Positions 1-12,659 of a stretch of DNA of 64,000 nt are shown one piece after another. The position numbers and the translations under genes are program-made. Position 1 is the stretch's first letter. Every line of letters starts with the position of its first letter. The notes beneath the pieces were generated by a model, which searched no databases, was not told the DNA's origin, and saw only the letters and a list, made by a program, of their open reading frames with translations. Location of the stretch: assembly GCA_021397835.1 (NCBI GenBank), contig JAJFZO010000645.1:1674001-1738000 (forward strand). The letters run 5' to 3'. The stretch comes from Moringa oleifera. Taxonomy: Eukaryota; Streptophyta; Magnoliopsida; Brassicales; Moringaceae.

Positions 1-1
1 A

Positions 2-3000
2 GAAATTGATCCATTCTACAGTCAGGATGGAAATGCAGATGGTTCAGAACTTTGGGAGCAAAAGAGGGAAATCTCTGAGCAGGATCAATACGCAACAATA
101 CAGCACAGATTGGGAGACTTTTCACGAGAGCAGTGGTATGGTGGAAATGCTTCAATGAAAGGTCATCCAGACAATTTTGGGCTGCTTGAGGAGGATTCAG
201 GTTTGTTGTGTTATTTTTCAGGGTTCTGGGTTATTAAAAAATTCTCATTACTGGAGCTTAATGTTTTGTGGAACAGCCTGCACTAATTTATTCTGTCTCC
301 TCCTTTTTTCTTTTCTCGAGTTGTCAAAAATCCTCCTTTTTTCTTATGTGATGAATGTTCTAAATTCATGTTAGCTTGCCTGCTAGTGATGATCTTTATT
401 GCTAAGTCTGGTAAGGATGTTAATCTTTTTGTCGGACAATTTAGGGCATCAAATATTTTGCAATTCTTTTTACTGCATTAACCTCCAAAAAGAATCTTTA
501 CCACAATCCAAGTGCACATTTCAGTTAGGATGCTATTGTACTAGTTTTGTTTTCATCATCGTTTGTATACTTCCTTATGCTAAGCCTTTAGCAGGAGTAA
601 TCTGTCTGTGTTCATTTAAAGAAATCTATACTTGTAGACTTTAGAATATGAACTGCTTGGAATAGTCATATAACCCCCCACATTTTGCATTGTTATTTGA
701 CAGCCTTGAAATTTAAACTTTATCCCCCCATCCTCCCCCCCTTCCCTATCTCGCAAGAAAAAGATAATGATAACAAGACAGAACTAATGGTTAATGAATT
801 AGTTCCACTTGGACCCATAGTCTAGTTTTATTCTTAAACTTGTAGCTTGAACATCAGAAAGATATGCTTACCTTTCACTCTAGCTTCGTGTTAATTGCTT
901 TTAATCCTTTGTAGGTAACAATGGCAAATATGCAAATAAAGAAGGTCCTTCTTGGGAAGAAGTGTTTGAGTCGTGTGATACCTCATTAGGTCTCAACCAC
1001 CAGGTGAAGTATCATTACATATTTGATTGAAATTTGGAAAGGACGATATGTCATAATATCCTTACAGTTAACTTATTTCAGGATGAAAAGTATTCACTTG
1101 GTAACCTAAACTCTAATATTTGTTAACCTCAATGGCATGGTTCAGACCTTTGTGTGTAGTAACGGCAACCTCTCTCTCTCCCTCTCTAATGCATGCGTCC
1201 ATGTGATGTATGTACATATATGCATAAATACATGCATAGTGTGGATGCAGAGACACAAGCAGATAGACAAACATATTTGAATTCAAATCCCTCTTAAATT
1301 ACATTGGAGGTCATCCTGTTGGAATTCATTAAAGCATTCTTGTCATATTGAAAGCAGGAAAAGCCACCATCTTCATCAAACAGAGTACTGTCTGAAGCGC
1401 GGGAAGGGTCTGGTTGGATCAATTACAATGGATCAAATGATGATCACTGTATGATTTCTTTGGTTTAGTTATTTTACCCTATAATTTCAGCATCTAGTCA
1501 ATTCGACAAGTTCTGATAATTCTTCGGTATTGCCAGCTTCCACATTGCCACCTCAAGAAATTGATAATTTCGAAATTCCCATGTATTCTTCTGTAATACA
1601 AACTCATGAAACCAGCACGGACTACTTGACATCATTTTTTGACCAAGGTCAAATCAGTATACCCCTTGAATCAGATTTAAGTTTGACTATCGCACAAAAG
1701 CAGAAATTCACAATTCGGCAAATATCTCCAGAATGGGGTTATGCCACCGAGGGTACAAAGGTAACTCATGGAATTCCTTTTATGACGCTTCACTAGTTTA
1801 GATGTAGTCCATTTTGAATTGATGGTTCTTTGGTAGTGTATTTTCCACTAGGTTTCCTGTTACTGGGACTTTAGTTGCTATTCCTGAACTCTTCAATCCG
1901 CCGTTAACAAGTTCCATTGTAAATAATCTGATAGGTTGAATTTTTTAATTCTGAAGCCAAGTTTCTCAATGCAGGTCATAATTGTTGGATCTTTTCTTTG
2001 TAATCCATCAGAATCTATTTGGACATGCATGTTTGGGGATGCTGAAGTTCCTCTCCAGATCATTCAGGAAGGTGTCCTTTGTTGTGAAGCTCCTCCTCAC
2101 CTTCCTGGGAAGGTCACTCTCTGCATTACTTCTGGCAATCGGGAGTCCTGTAGTGAAATTAGAGAGTTTGAGTATCGAGATAAGGCTAGTTATTGTACTC
2201 ACCACAATTCATACAACAAAGAAGCTTCTAAAAGCCCAGAAGAGCTGTTATTACTTGTCAGATTTGTTCAAATACTTCTATCTGATTCAGGACCAGAGAA
2301 GGTAGAGAGTATGGAATCAGGACTTCATTTATTAAGGAAATCAAAGGCTAATGATGATTGCTGGAGTCATGTCATAGAGACCCTTTTGGTTGGCAGTGGG
2401 ACTTCTGCTGGTACTGTTGATTGGCTTCTGGAAGAGCTTCTAAAAGACAAGTTGCATCAGTGGCTATCTTTGAGATCCCAAGTGGGAGACAATCAGACAG
2501 GCTGTTCTTTGTCCAAGAAAGAGCAAGGTATAATTCACATGGTTGCTGGTCTGGGCTTTGAGTGGGCCTTAAACTCAATTCTTGCTCATGGAGTCAGTAT
2601 TAATTTCCGCGACATAAATGGGTGGACTGCTCTCCATTGGGCTGCACGTTTTGGGAGGTAAATGGTAATTTGGTGTTCTTTTGTAATTTTCTTCTATTTT
2701 TTTCTCCTGTTTTGGTGGTAGAGGAACAAGGATTACATCTTCCTTTACATTGTGAAACATGTATTCTCAAACTGTCAGAACTCAAGAAATAATTTTGGAT
2801 CTTTTTGGATTAAATCTCAAAACAAATTTTTTTGGGATGAAGACAAGACCAGGAAGAGCCAACCAGCGATAAATCTGTTTGATATATTGCTGCCCAAATA
2901 GAGACACATATGTAAAGCAGTGAGGAAGGAATTAGTACCCTCTATGTCTTCTGTAGTATTTAAGAACCAATGGAGAAGTGAGCTTGGCTAAATATATTGA

Positions 3001-4737
3001 CAATGTAGCTAATGTTGCACATGGTAAGCCTGAAGACATCCTGATGATTGGTTACCATGTGTCATACATGTGATGTATCAAGTCGTAAATGATGATTATT
3101 TGGTAAAATATGCGTTCAATATGCAATCTGCATTGGTTATTTGATGCATGAAAATTTAGGAATCGAATTAATTATCCCTTTTTGTTGCCTGCCTCTTTTC
3201 CGTCACCTTTAGCTGATGGTTGATAGTTCCTCTGTGACAGGGAAAAAATGGTTGCTGCCCTTATAGCTTCTGGTGCATGTGCTGGGGCCGTGACAGATCC
3301 AAACTCTCAAGATCCAACTGGTAGAACCCCAGCATACATTGCTTCTTCCAGTGGGCACAAAGGACTTGCAGGTTATCTGTCAGAGGTGGCATTGACAAGC
3401 CATCTTTCATCCCTTACTCTGGAAGAAAGTGAACTTTCCAAAGGCTCTGCTGAGGTTCAAGCAGAAATGACTGTGAATAGCATTTCGATGGGAAGAACCA
3501 TTGAGAGTCAGCTTTCACTTAAAGAGACCTTGGCTGCAGTCAGAAATGCAGCTCAGGCTGCTGCACGTATACAATCTGCTTTCCGTGCACATTCCTTCAG
3601 GAAGCGGCAACAGAAAGAAGCTGCTTCTGCTGCTATTGATGAGTATGGTATCAGAGCGGCTAACATTCAAGGACTTTCAGCTATTTCAAAGCTGACCTTT
3701 GGAAATGCTCGTGTTTATGATTCAGCTGCTTTATCCATCCAGAAGAAGTATCGAGGCTGGAAAGGTCGCAAAGATTTTCTAGCACTCCGTCAAAAAGTCG
3801 TGAAGATTCAGGTAAACTGTTTTCTACCAGAATTCTTAGATGAGACTTCTGCGAAATTTCTTATAAAGATTCTCTCTGCACCATTGTTTACATTGAGCTG
3901 CAACACATGCATTGTTTATCAATTTACATATTGGACAAAGTTCAGACGTAATGGTATTCTTTACTCTTGCACTCCTGCTACATTTTTCACAATGTCTGAT
4001 TTATGATGAGTTTCAGATTCTGAAACCTATCTATTATAACTGCTGATATGCACTTGCCCTTTTGCAAGGCTCATGTGAGAGGTTACCAAGTTAGGAAGCA
4101 TTACAAAGTTATCTGTTGGGCCGTTAGCATTCTAGATAAGGTTATACTTCGGTGGCGACGAAAAGGAGTAGGTTTGCGAGGTTTCAGGCCTGAGATGGAG
4201 TCCATAGATGAAAGTGATGATGAAGACATCCTTAAAGTGTTTCGAAAGCAGAAGGTTGATGCAGCAATCGATGAGGCTGTCTCTCGTGTGCTGTCCTTGG
4301 TTGATTCCCCAGAGGCACGTCAGCAGTATCGCCGGATGCTTGAAAGGTACCGCCAAGCTAAGGTAAGTAGATTATATAGCTCAGTTCTTTGGAGAATCAT
4401 ACTCTTATAATTTTTCAGCTGATTATTTACACGAACATGAGCTACTAAAAGAAAAACCCTAACATAAACAACTTTAATCCCACTCTTCACATTGGTGTTG
4501 CCTAATTTCATTTCTTCCAAACATCTTGAACTAGTTGATTATGGGAGTTACTTGCTGTCTCACTGGATCTTGTGGTTTGTGCCTTTCATTGTGATTTATA
4601 CGTTCATTAAACAATTCTTGCAGGCTGAACTAGATGATGCAGGAGAAGCATCATCATCAAGTCTGGTAAGCAATATCTCTAACATGGACAAGGACGAACT
4701 ATTCCAGTTCCATAAAAGCAACTCCTGGTCATCCTAA
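2..4737 (+). CDS. CAMTA5: CAMTA5-type calmodulin-binding transcription activator, 5' end outside window
   Basis: Ca2+/calmodulin-responsive nuclear transcription factor. Read exons: 2-200, 915-1003, 1358-1448, 1498-1760, 1975-2657, 3241-3811, 4069-4362 and 4624-4737 (stop). They join in one frame into 767 visible residues. Counting from the first visible residue, a TIG/IPT domain starts near 199 (IRQISPEWGYATEGTK) and crosses the fourth intron. Ankyrin repeats follow at about 398-490 (GWTALHWAARFG). IQ motifs lie at about 548-565, 603-622 and 628-645, and the calmodulin-binding helix at about 646-668 (ICWAVSILDKVILRWRRKG). The DNA-binding CG-1 domain, some 150 residues, must lie left of the window. 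The wording matches Arabidopsis CAMTA5/6 rather than CAMTA1-4 as I remember them. The acceptor before 1498 is the least certain border: an AG at 1490 fits the splice consensus better but breaks the frame. The C-terminal tail is short and serine-rich. Confidence 0.93.
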
Positions 4738-6004
4738 CCTAGCTCATTGCTTGACCGGTTTTTAACTCAGCTGCTATATAGTTCCTGGATTTAGTCTGTA
4801 TATTAAGGTTTGCATTACAGAATTCTTGTTAGTGATTTGGATTGCTGTTGGGGCATGCCCCTATGTGTACCATTTTGTAAATGCTTCTCTATAGTTGCTG
4901 TAAATGTTCTAATTGGGGTGATGGAGCTTCAGTTGATTGAAAGTGCTCACTCTGTCCAAGAAGCTCTCAGGGAACTCTATATTCATGGCATTATAAGGTA
5001 AATGTATACACCACCATAGTTGGAATCTTTCATAGATTTCTGTCAGTCAAGCTGAAGTGAGAAAAGATCTGCCAGTGCATGATTCTGTTGCCTTCTAGTG
5101 ATTGAATTAAGTTGATTGAATTAACTTTAAATCTGATTGTTTATATTGAATTATTCTCCTTTTATATCGCATTTTTAGTAGTTGAAATTTGATTATTTAG
5201 ATAGAATGTTCTGAGTTAAAGAATCATGAGCTTTGACTATCTTAGCTTGATCTACTAAGCTTGATTAAATGCTTTTTAGGCTCAAATGTTGAAATTAACC
5301 CAGCTTGAGTTACGCAAAGGTTTGATCCAAACTAAATAATGTGCCATAAAATAAATAATATTTTAATGTATTTTTAATAATCTTTTAATGTAGTTACCTG
5401 TATTTATTTAAATTTATTTTTAATATAATTATTATATCTTAATATAAAATAAATTTGAAGATGAATATAAAATATTTTTGAATTATATTTTTTATTTTAA
5501 ATTTTCATATAATAATTTAGACAATTGTTATTTGATGTTTCAATTTCTATAATAATTTAAATAATTGTTATTTTATGTTTAATTTAATTTGATTTAAATG
5601 TTGTGCATTTTTTCCCCTTCGCACTATTAACAAACCATTTTAATTAAGTTGATTTTTGTTCAATCTTTGCAATTGAATCCTCTAGAAAAAGGAAATTTTT
5701 GAGAGATATTTTCTCCAAACTGTTTGGGAAAAGATTAAATTTGTTTTATTATGATTTTGTTAAGTATTGGTGTACAATAGATCTGTTTTCATCAAGTATG
5801 TGTATAGGTAACCTAAACACTATTTTATGTTTGAAGCTTTCTGAATTTTTCAGATTAGATAGAGCATAGCGAGTTTTCCGTTTCCTTGGATTTAAAGAGA
5901 GATTGAAAGATGAAGATTGCACGAGGCTTTTGATTTTTAAACGTAGGATGAAACCTAAGGAAGAGATAAGAAAAAGTTTTTCTCGGGTTAGATTAAATTT
6001 ATAA
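4738..6004. other. CAMTA 3' UTR and AT-rich spacer
   Basis: The first few hundred bases after the CAMTA stop have ordinary composition and are probably its 3' UTR. From about 5,340 the sequence becomes very AT-rich. No gene seen. Confidence 0.5.

Positions 6005-6037
<33 letters not shown>
6005..6037. repeat. (ATT)n microsatellite
   Basis: About eleven ATT units in a row, just outside the left end of the foldback element that follows. Confidence 0.9.
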
Positions 6038-6039
<2 letters not shown>

Positions 6040-6049
6040 AATAAAAAAA

Positions 6050-6570
6050 TTTATAAAATATTGAAATTTATTTTATATTATTAATTAAATTTTTATATTT
6101 AAAAAATAAGAAATCAAATTTTAATTTATCAATTTATTTTAAATCAAATATTATGAAAAATTTTAAAGATTTAAAGTATTCAAATTAAAGATCTTATATG
6201 ATGAATTTTAACTTAAAATTTTTTAAAGATATAGAGAAATATTCAAGTTATGAAAAGTTTCGTAATTTTTTGAGTATTAGAAAATATTTTTTGAAGAATT
6301 TACGAGGATAAATTTTTTTAAAAAATAGTATAATTATTCAAAAAAATTATGAAATTTTTTGTGAGGACAGTTTGAATATTTATTTACATCTATAAAAAAT
6401 TTTAAGTTTAAATCTATTATATAAGATCTTTCATTTGAATTAACTAATTTTTAAATTTTTTTATAATGTTCAATTCATACTAAATTGATAGATCATATTT
6501 GATTTATTATCTTTTAAACATAAAAATTTGATTGGTAATATAGGATAAATATTAAAATTTTATGAGATCT
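6050..6570. mobile_element. Foldback MITE-like element, AT-rich family A
   Basis: The two halves are inverted copies of each other. The left arm (about 6,055-6,310) carries GATCTTATATGATGAATTTT and the right arm carries its complement at about 6,395-6,440. The outer parts also pair: TATTAATTAAATTTTTATAT on the left faces its inverted, slightly diverged form near 6,520-6,545. It has no coding capacity. Exact ends and a target duplication could not be fixed because everything around is A/T. Related cores recur at least eight more times in the window. Confidence 0.7.
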
Positions 6571-7940
6571 TTACTTTTAAAAAATTTAAATAGTAAAAAT
6601 TCATAGGTGAAATAAGGTGGAAATCCATTTTAGAAAATAATAAGAAATTCCTTCTTCAACTTCATCCTCGTTTAATTTCTTCTATACTCGTCTTATTAGG
6701 ATGGATCTTTGTAGGGCTCCATCTTGTCCAAAAAGTTTGATATTATCATCTTTAACAAGTTTTACTATTGATTGTTATATGCCTTTTGAAGAAAACAAAG
6801 ATGTTAAATGAAATGAATAAGTGATAATTTTATAACAAGTATCTAATTGCATTCATAATTATTTTTTAATTTTATTTATAAGATACACTTATAGTTACAC
6901 CTTGAAAAAAATTCAATAAAGATGATAATTTACATGTTTTATTAATTTATTTTTTTGCAATGTATTATTTGAAATTTATGTTTTAAATTAAGAATATTGC
7001 TCATCTTGACTTATTGATACAATGAAAAATGATGGTGTGGTATAAATTTGATTGATGAATGTAATAATTTTTTAAATTTTATTAGTTGTAAAGTAAATTA
7101 ATTTTAGATTGTATTTGGCTAATTTGATAGTGACATAATGAATTGTAATGAGTTAAATTTATTTTATTTTGTAGAATCATATTGGTGCTAACATGATAAT
7201 AATTTTGAAATTTTTATTTCTTATTAATTATATGATTTATATATTTAGATAAACAAACAGATTTAAGGAATGAGTTTCTTCATTTATTTGCTTAAATCAA
7301 TAAACAAGATTGTAAGAGGGAATGTACCCCTAAAGAGGGATTTTCCATTCTTCCTTTATTAAATTGAGGATTAATTTTATAAAGAGACATAAGAATGAAA
7401 GAAGGCATCCTCGTCCTCGCAATACCTCATTTAGATCCCCTACATACTATTAAAGAATCAATATATATGTGCAAAGCACATTTATATATCCAATACATTA
7501 TCCATATCTATTTATTCAATTCATGTTTTTTAACTCATGAACGAGAAAAATAAATTAGAGATAAATTAAATTACAAATAAAAAAAATTAAAATAAAAAGC
7601 AATTAGAGAGAAGAAGTATAGCCCATGATACCTTAGTAAGGGGAGTTGCTCTTTCTACGGATCATGCATTTTATATATTTAATAACGTCTTTTATTAAAT
7701 GATTGTAGAGGTAACTATAATTAATGATGTTGAAGTTAAAATTCTATTAAATTAGTTAAAGTGATTTGTTCAAATTGAGTTCATAGTAAAAACATAAGAC
7801 ATGATCTTAAAAATATGAAATACACGATTAGATAATGCTATAAATCAAGTAGACACATAAATATGCATATGTTTGAATTAATTCTTTCATCAATAAATTC
7901 GATAGCATAAAAAAAATAGAGGGAGATCACAAGCTCTTAA
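6571..7940. other. AT-rich spacer
   Basis: No open reading frame with recognisable content and no structural RNA seen. Probably old repeat debris. Confidence 0.5.
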
Positions 7941-7942
7941 AT

Positions 7943-9610
7943 CTTGTTTTAATATCACATTAAACTAATTATGTATAATTAAAATCTCAAATCTTAAAAT
8001 TTCGTGATTTATATAAAATAATTGAGTAAAGAAACTCACTTTGATTCCTTAGATAGATCTCTTAGAAAATTTCTTATAGAAGAGAATAGTTAGATAAAAT
8101 TTAGTTTCTCTTTATTGACTTTTTCTTTTTTCATACTTTTTTTAAGAAAATTATATTTATATTTGATAGAGAGCTTATCAAATCTATATAAAAAAAAAAT
8201 CTTTTTAGCCTTTCATCATAGTGAATTTAATTTAAACAAGGTCCGTTTAACTTATTTAACAAGATTTTAGTTCTAAATAATATTAACTATAATTATCTTC
8301 GTAATTATCTTTTAAGTAAAAGATAAGGAGCAAACTATGTGATCCACTTTAGGGAATACTTAACATATCTCACTTAGCTCATGTGATAGTATCTTCATGG
8401 CTTAATATGTAATCATAATATGCATGATATAAGAGTCATATCTTTCTTACAAAGACCACGTTAGCAATCAACATTAAGCCAAAACTAGTAAGGATTAAAA
8501 CAGTCATATGTCATTAATTCGACATAGTGTCCTTCATATATTATGTTGATAGTTTTAAACTTAATGTGACTTGTAATGGCATATATTATAATTGTCCAAT
8601 AATAATATTTTTGTTAAAGATAAATCTTGTTAACACTTGCATAATTCGTTCATTTATTAATAATAAGAAATATGATATTCAAATATCATAAATAATATTT
8701 TAAAATAAACTCATTATGTCGACGGCATAAAAACATAAAATAATAAGATAATAGCAACAATGGTATTTAATGATACTCATTTTTTCGATATATTTATTAT
8801 ATGTTTTTGGCAGCAATCCTCTTGTTAATAGATTTACAATCATAAAATGAATGCTAACGTGTTTGATTGACACCGATTTTTTATTTCTATATATTTAATA
8901 CATTTGAATACTTGTCATTTAAAAAAAAAGATGGGTAAAATTATTACAATAATTAACTGCTTGACAATATTATCAACATTCAAATCTTAAAATGAAGTTT
9001 CATGGCCATATATAATTCATAAAGAATGACCTCAAAGCATGTCATAAGAAACAGATTATTCAAATATCATAAACATTATTTAAATATAAACTTGGATTGT
9101 TGAATATATAAAAAATATATATATATATATAATGATAATATAATATCAATAATGACATTCAATGATGCTTTTTGTTTTGTCATATTTATTGTATGTCTTT
9201 GGCAGCAATCCATTTGTTAATGGATTCGTGACTATAAGATTGGTGCTAAAGTACTCGATTGACACCTTTTGTTTTTGAATTTTTTCTTAACTACAAAATA
9301 TATTTACTTTTATTTATTTAAAACTTTTAAAATATTTATAATCTTTAAAAAAAAATAACTGTTGCAAGATTATCACAAAAAAATTTTAGCAGCTTATCAA
9401 TACTATTGAAAATTTCAAATTTGTGGCCATAATTCATAAATAGTAGCCTCAAAGCATGCCATAAACTCTGCTTCTATGGTAGATACAGCAATAACAAATT
9501 GTTTCTTACTCTTCCATGAGATCGTTTCTCTAGCTAAAAAGAACAAATAGTCAAATGTGGATTTTCTTATATCAACACATAGCATTATGTAAATTTGAAT
9601 TATCAATCAC
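7943..9610 (-). mobile_element. Decayed Ty1/Copia retrotransposon fragment
   Basis: On the minus strand, 9,606-9,430 still reads as the end of a Copia RNase H domain (ISWKSKKQ, then EAEFMACFEAT). It is followed near 9,230-9,190 by the Copia C-terminal signature in decayed form (NPLTNGLLPKTYNKY, usually DPLTKGLPPK). A second, more diverged copy of the same stretch follows at about 9,050-8,790, so this part is duplicated. Next comes a probable LTR from about 8,632 down to about 7,960 (begins TGTTAACAAG). At its end (7,957-7,943), TGATATTAAAAC resembles the TGGTATCAGAGC primer-binding site. Gag, protease, integrase and most of the reverse transcriptase are missing. The coding match is solid; the LTR and PBS calls are inference. 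Confidence 0.65.
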
Positions 9611-10142
9611 CTCTTACAAATAAGTATGTGATCTTTTATTCTTTGAACGTATCTCAGTTTTTTTTTTTTAAACTTTCATTAATCTAAATCTAAATTATTT
9701 TGATCTTTGTGCAGTATTTCAATTGCAAAACGGTATAAGTTTGAGCATATATCAAGCTCCCGATAATGGATGCATAAAAAAATTCTATACTATGTATTTC
9801 AATTCGATTTTTCGTGTATTACATAAGATTGAATTTATCTATCTTTTAAAGTCAAAAAGCACTTTTTTATTTTAAATTTCTCTAAAATTTTATTATTATA
9901 TGCTTTTAAAAATAATCTTAATAATTTTTGTAATACATCACAAAATATTTCAATTCATATCTCTTAGAATATCTCATTCATATCTTTTATTTTAAAGTTT
10001 TTATTTTTTCATTGTAATAATCTAAAATCATTAATAGCTACCAAGCTATCACCGACATATAAAATTCATATTAACTTCCATATATATGTAAGGGTTCTTA
10101 GAAAACAACTGCAGAAGTCACGAGACAGTTCTATAAAATAAG

Positions 10143-10194
<52 letters not shown>

Positions 10195-10895
10195 AAAGTA
10201 AAAGGGCTCTTGTTAAAGTAATTTTTCACCAGCATTGGTGCCAACATCGAAAAAGAAAAAAAATAAAAAGAGATTAATATGATATCTTCACACTTAAAAA
10301 CATTGAAATTAATTATTAAGTAAATATTAAAAAAATTAAATTATACTCATTTTTTAATTTAAACTTTAAAGAATATTTATTTTTTAATTTAAACTCTGAT
10401 GTATTAACTAAATTTATTATATATTTAATTTTTTAATTTGGTAAAAATTTAAAAACATATTTTAACTGCTTAAAAATTTTTAAATATTTTTATTGTGGTG
10501 GATTATATGTCCTTTCTATTTCTGTTAAATTGTATAAAATATTTAATTTATATATTTTAAAATTTTTAATTTTTAATAAAATTTAATCAATATATATGAT
10601 TTAATCAATTCATAATATAAAATAAAAAATAGAATATAGCTTATGTTTTTTCATATTTATTCTAAATTATTATTTCTCTTGGCTGATGTCTCTTAAAGCT
10701 CATTTTGTCATATTACCCTCAGTAGTCAATGTTAGGGCTTGGGCCACAACTGCGTTTTTGTGGCCATAATAGGATTTTAGTAGCTACGTGACATTTATAC
10801 GATAAGCCACTAATTGACGTTTAGAGACCACTTTGTTCATAATTTCCTCTTTCAAATTAAGGAAAAGAAAGGAAGTTTGATTTCCCGAGGACGAT
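9611..10895. other. AT-rich spacer and upstream region of the membrane-protein gene
   Basis: Mostly AT-rich with a long TA microsatellite. From about 10,680 composition becomes ordinary, and the last 200 bases are probably promoter and 5' UTR of the gene starting at 10,896. Confidence 0.5.
10148..10191. repeat. (TA)n microsatellite
   Basis: About 22 uninterrupted TA units. Confidence 0.95.
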
Positions 10896-12443
10896 ATGGA
10901 TCCCGATCTCAATATTGAGCTAATCAATCAGGCGATCCAGAAGCTGTTAGAAGAGAAAAGACACAAAGATGCCTCTGGTAATGCCTCCGTGGAAGACGAT
11001 GATGACCAGCTTCTCCTCTCCAGACTGCTCTCCCAGGTACACTCTGTTTCAAAATTTCGATGAATCGTTCCATCCGTTTCTTATAAATTAGATGAAATTC
11101 TCCTTTTTAAACTTCAAAAGTTTAAATGGAATGGGCGATATTGATTCGTGCGGTTGTTATCTCTGTCTGAGAGATTTTAAACTTCAAAAGTTTAAATGGA
11201 ATCGGCGATATTGATTTGTGCGGTTGTTATCTCTGTCTGAGAGGACACTAGAAAAGTCAGATGAAACTTGGGTGTTTTCCTTCGAACTACTTTGTCATTT
11301 GAGCAAACAGTACATCTCATTTGGTCTGATAGTATTCCTTTTGTTTGATGTGACATTCATGGATAGAAATAGGATTTGGGGGCTTTATGTTGTTTGAGTT
11401 ATTAATCACGGGGATGCTCTTATACCAATGGTTTCTCATTTTCGGGAGCCAACACGGTGCCATAGTTTTATCCATGAATGAGCTCTAAAGCTGCAGTGCT
11501 TCCAACTTCTGTAATTCATAGTGGCATGACAACTTGAAGCTGTGTTATACCGTGAACTATTATAAACTGCCTCAGCTATTTCGAGTATCTGCCTTCCTAT
11601 CCTGTTAACTTTGACTCTTTACTTTTGAGGTTAAGCTATATTGCTTTGTTCAAAGCTCCTTATTAGCTTCATCAGAACACTTAATTGGCATACCCCTTAA
11701 TTGGGACTATTTAACAACAAAAAATTGCTCTTGGTAATTTTCATTTTAATTTTGAACATCTTTGATTTTAGGCATGCACGCATGAGATTAAATTGGTTTA
11801 AGTACTAATATAATGCCATTAACTAACAAGGTTCTTTCTGAGCAACGTTAGTTTTACGAATCACGAATCGCCTAATTTGAATTCCAGGGGTCAATATTCA
11901 ATTGCACTTGTGAGTCACTGAAGATCTGAGAAATTTTCACACCTTGCTTTCTGTCAATAGTTGGAGTCACTGAAAGGAGATGGTAAAGCAGAATCATCGA
12001 CTGGACAAGAGGTAGTGAGTTCTCCTGCAGTGGTTGGTAAAGTAGATTTACAGAATGAGAATATTGGTGAAGCCAGAAAAGAGAGCAATGAGATTAGTAC
12101 ACAAGAAATTGTGAAAGAGCTCCGGAAGGTGAAGAGGCAGAATACTATAACTCATTGGCTTCTTTCAGCTATGATTGTCCTCACAGTCACTTGGCAATTG
12201 TCTGAAGTCTCTGTCCTTCTTAAAGTTAAAGATAGATTGAACCACCCGTTTAGAACCTTTGGAGGTATGTTCGCAGGGATGCTAAAAGGCCCTGGAAAAA
12301 TGGGCCTGGAGGCAGAGAGAACGTCATCATCCTCAGAAGAACAACAGAATCTCCATATTGAAGGCCCTCCCCTCCCTTCTATCAGAATGCCCGAGTTGCC
12401 CCATGTGAATTTACCAGATTTGGGTTTAAATGATGAAGAATGA
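10896..12443 (+). CDS. Plant-specific single-pass membrane protein, At1g27300-like by position
   Basis: Function unknown. Two exons, 10,896-11,036 and 11,961-12,443, join in phase 0 to give 207 residues beginning MDPDLNIELINQAIQKLLEE. The N-terminal half is acidic and helical with a run of aspartates near residues 36-40. A basic stretch (ELRKVKRQ, about 100-107) precedes one hydrophobic segment at about 111-134 (WLLSAMIVLTVTWQLSEVSV). The C-terminal tail is rich in Gly, Pro and Ser. There is no signal peptide, so it is probably anchored with the basic side cytosolic. The start is the first ATG after the promoter-like region. It is convergent with NTF2, the same neighbour as Arabidopsis At1g27300 if my memory of that locus is right. 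AATAAA signals at 12,637-12,646 probably end the transcript. Confidence 0.8.
11105..11244. repeat. Tandem duplication, 2 x 70 bp, in an intron
   Basis: Two adjacent copies (11,105-11,174 and 11,175-11,244) differ at only a few bases. Each holds AACTTCAAAAGTTTAAATGG and CGGTTGTTATCTCTGTCTGA. It lies near the 5' end of the only intron of the membrane-protein gene, so it does not change the protein. Confidence 0.9.
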
Positions 12444-12636
12444 AACTGTGGTTCTTGTATCGGATACAAAGTTTGTGATAGGCTGTGAGCCTTGCTTTTA
12501 TATTGGTGAAGTGAATGATGTCAAAATAATCCCATTCTGTAATTAATCATAGCAGAACCAGGTGCTGATACTTGGTTTGGTCTGGATTTATGTAAAAGGC
12601 CTTTGTCCCTTGGATGTGAAATGGAAAGGAAAGGGG

Positions 12637-12646
12637 AATAAATAAA
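12637..12646 (+). terminator. Poly(A) signals
   Basis: Two overlapping AATAAA hexamers about 195 bases after the stop of the membrane-protein gene. Confidence 0.5.
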
Positions 12647-12659
12647 CCCTCAAAAGAAA

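Noticed and set aside
1491..1497. CAMTA exon 4 starting at 1,491 after TTTCAG
   Set aside because: It would put a stop codon in frame after the preceding phase-1 donor; the AG at 1,496-1,497 keeps the frame open.
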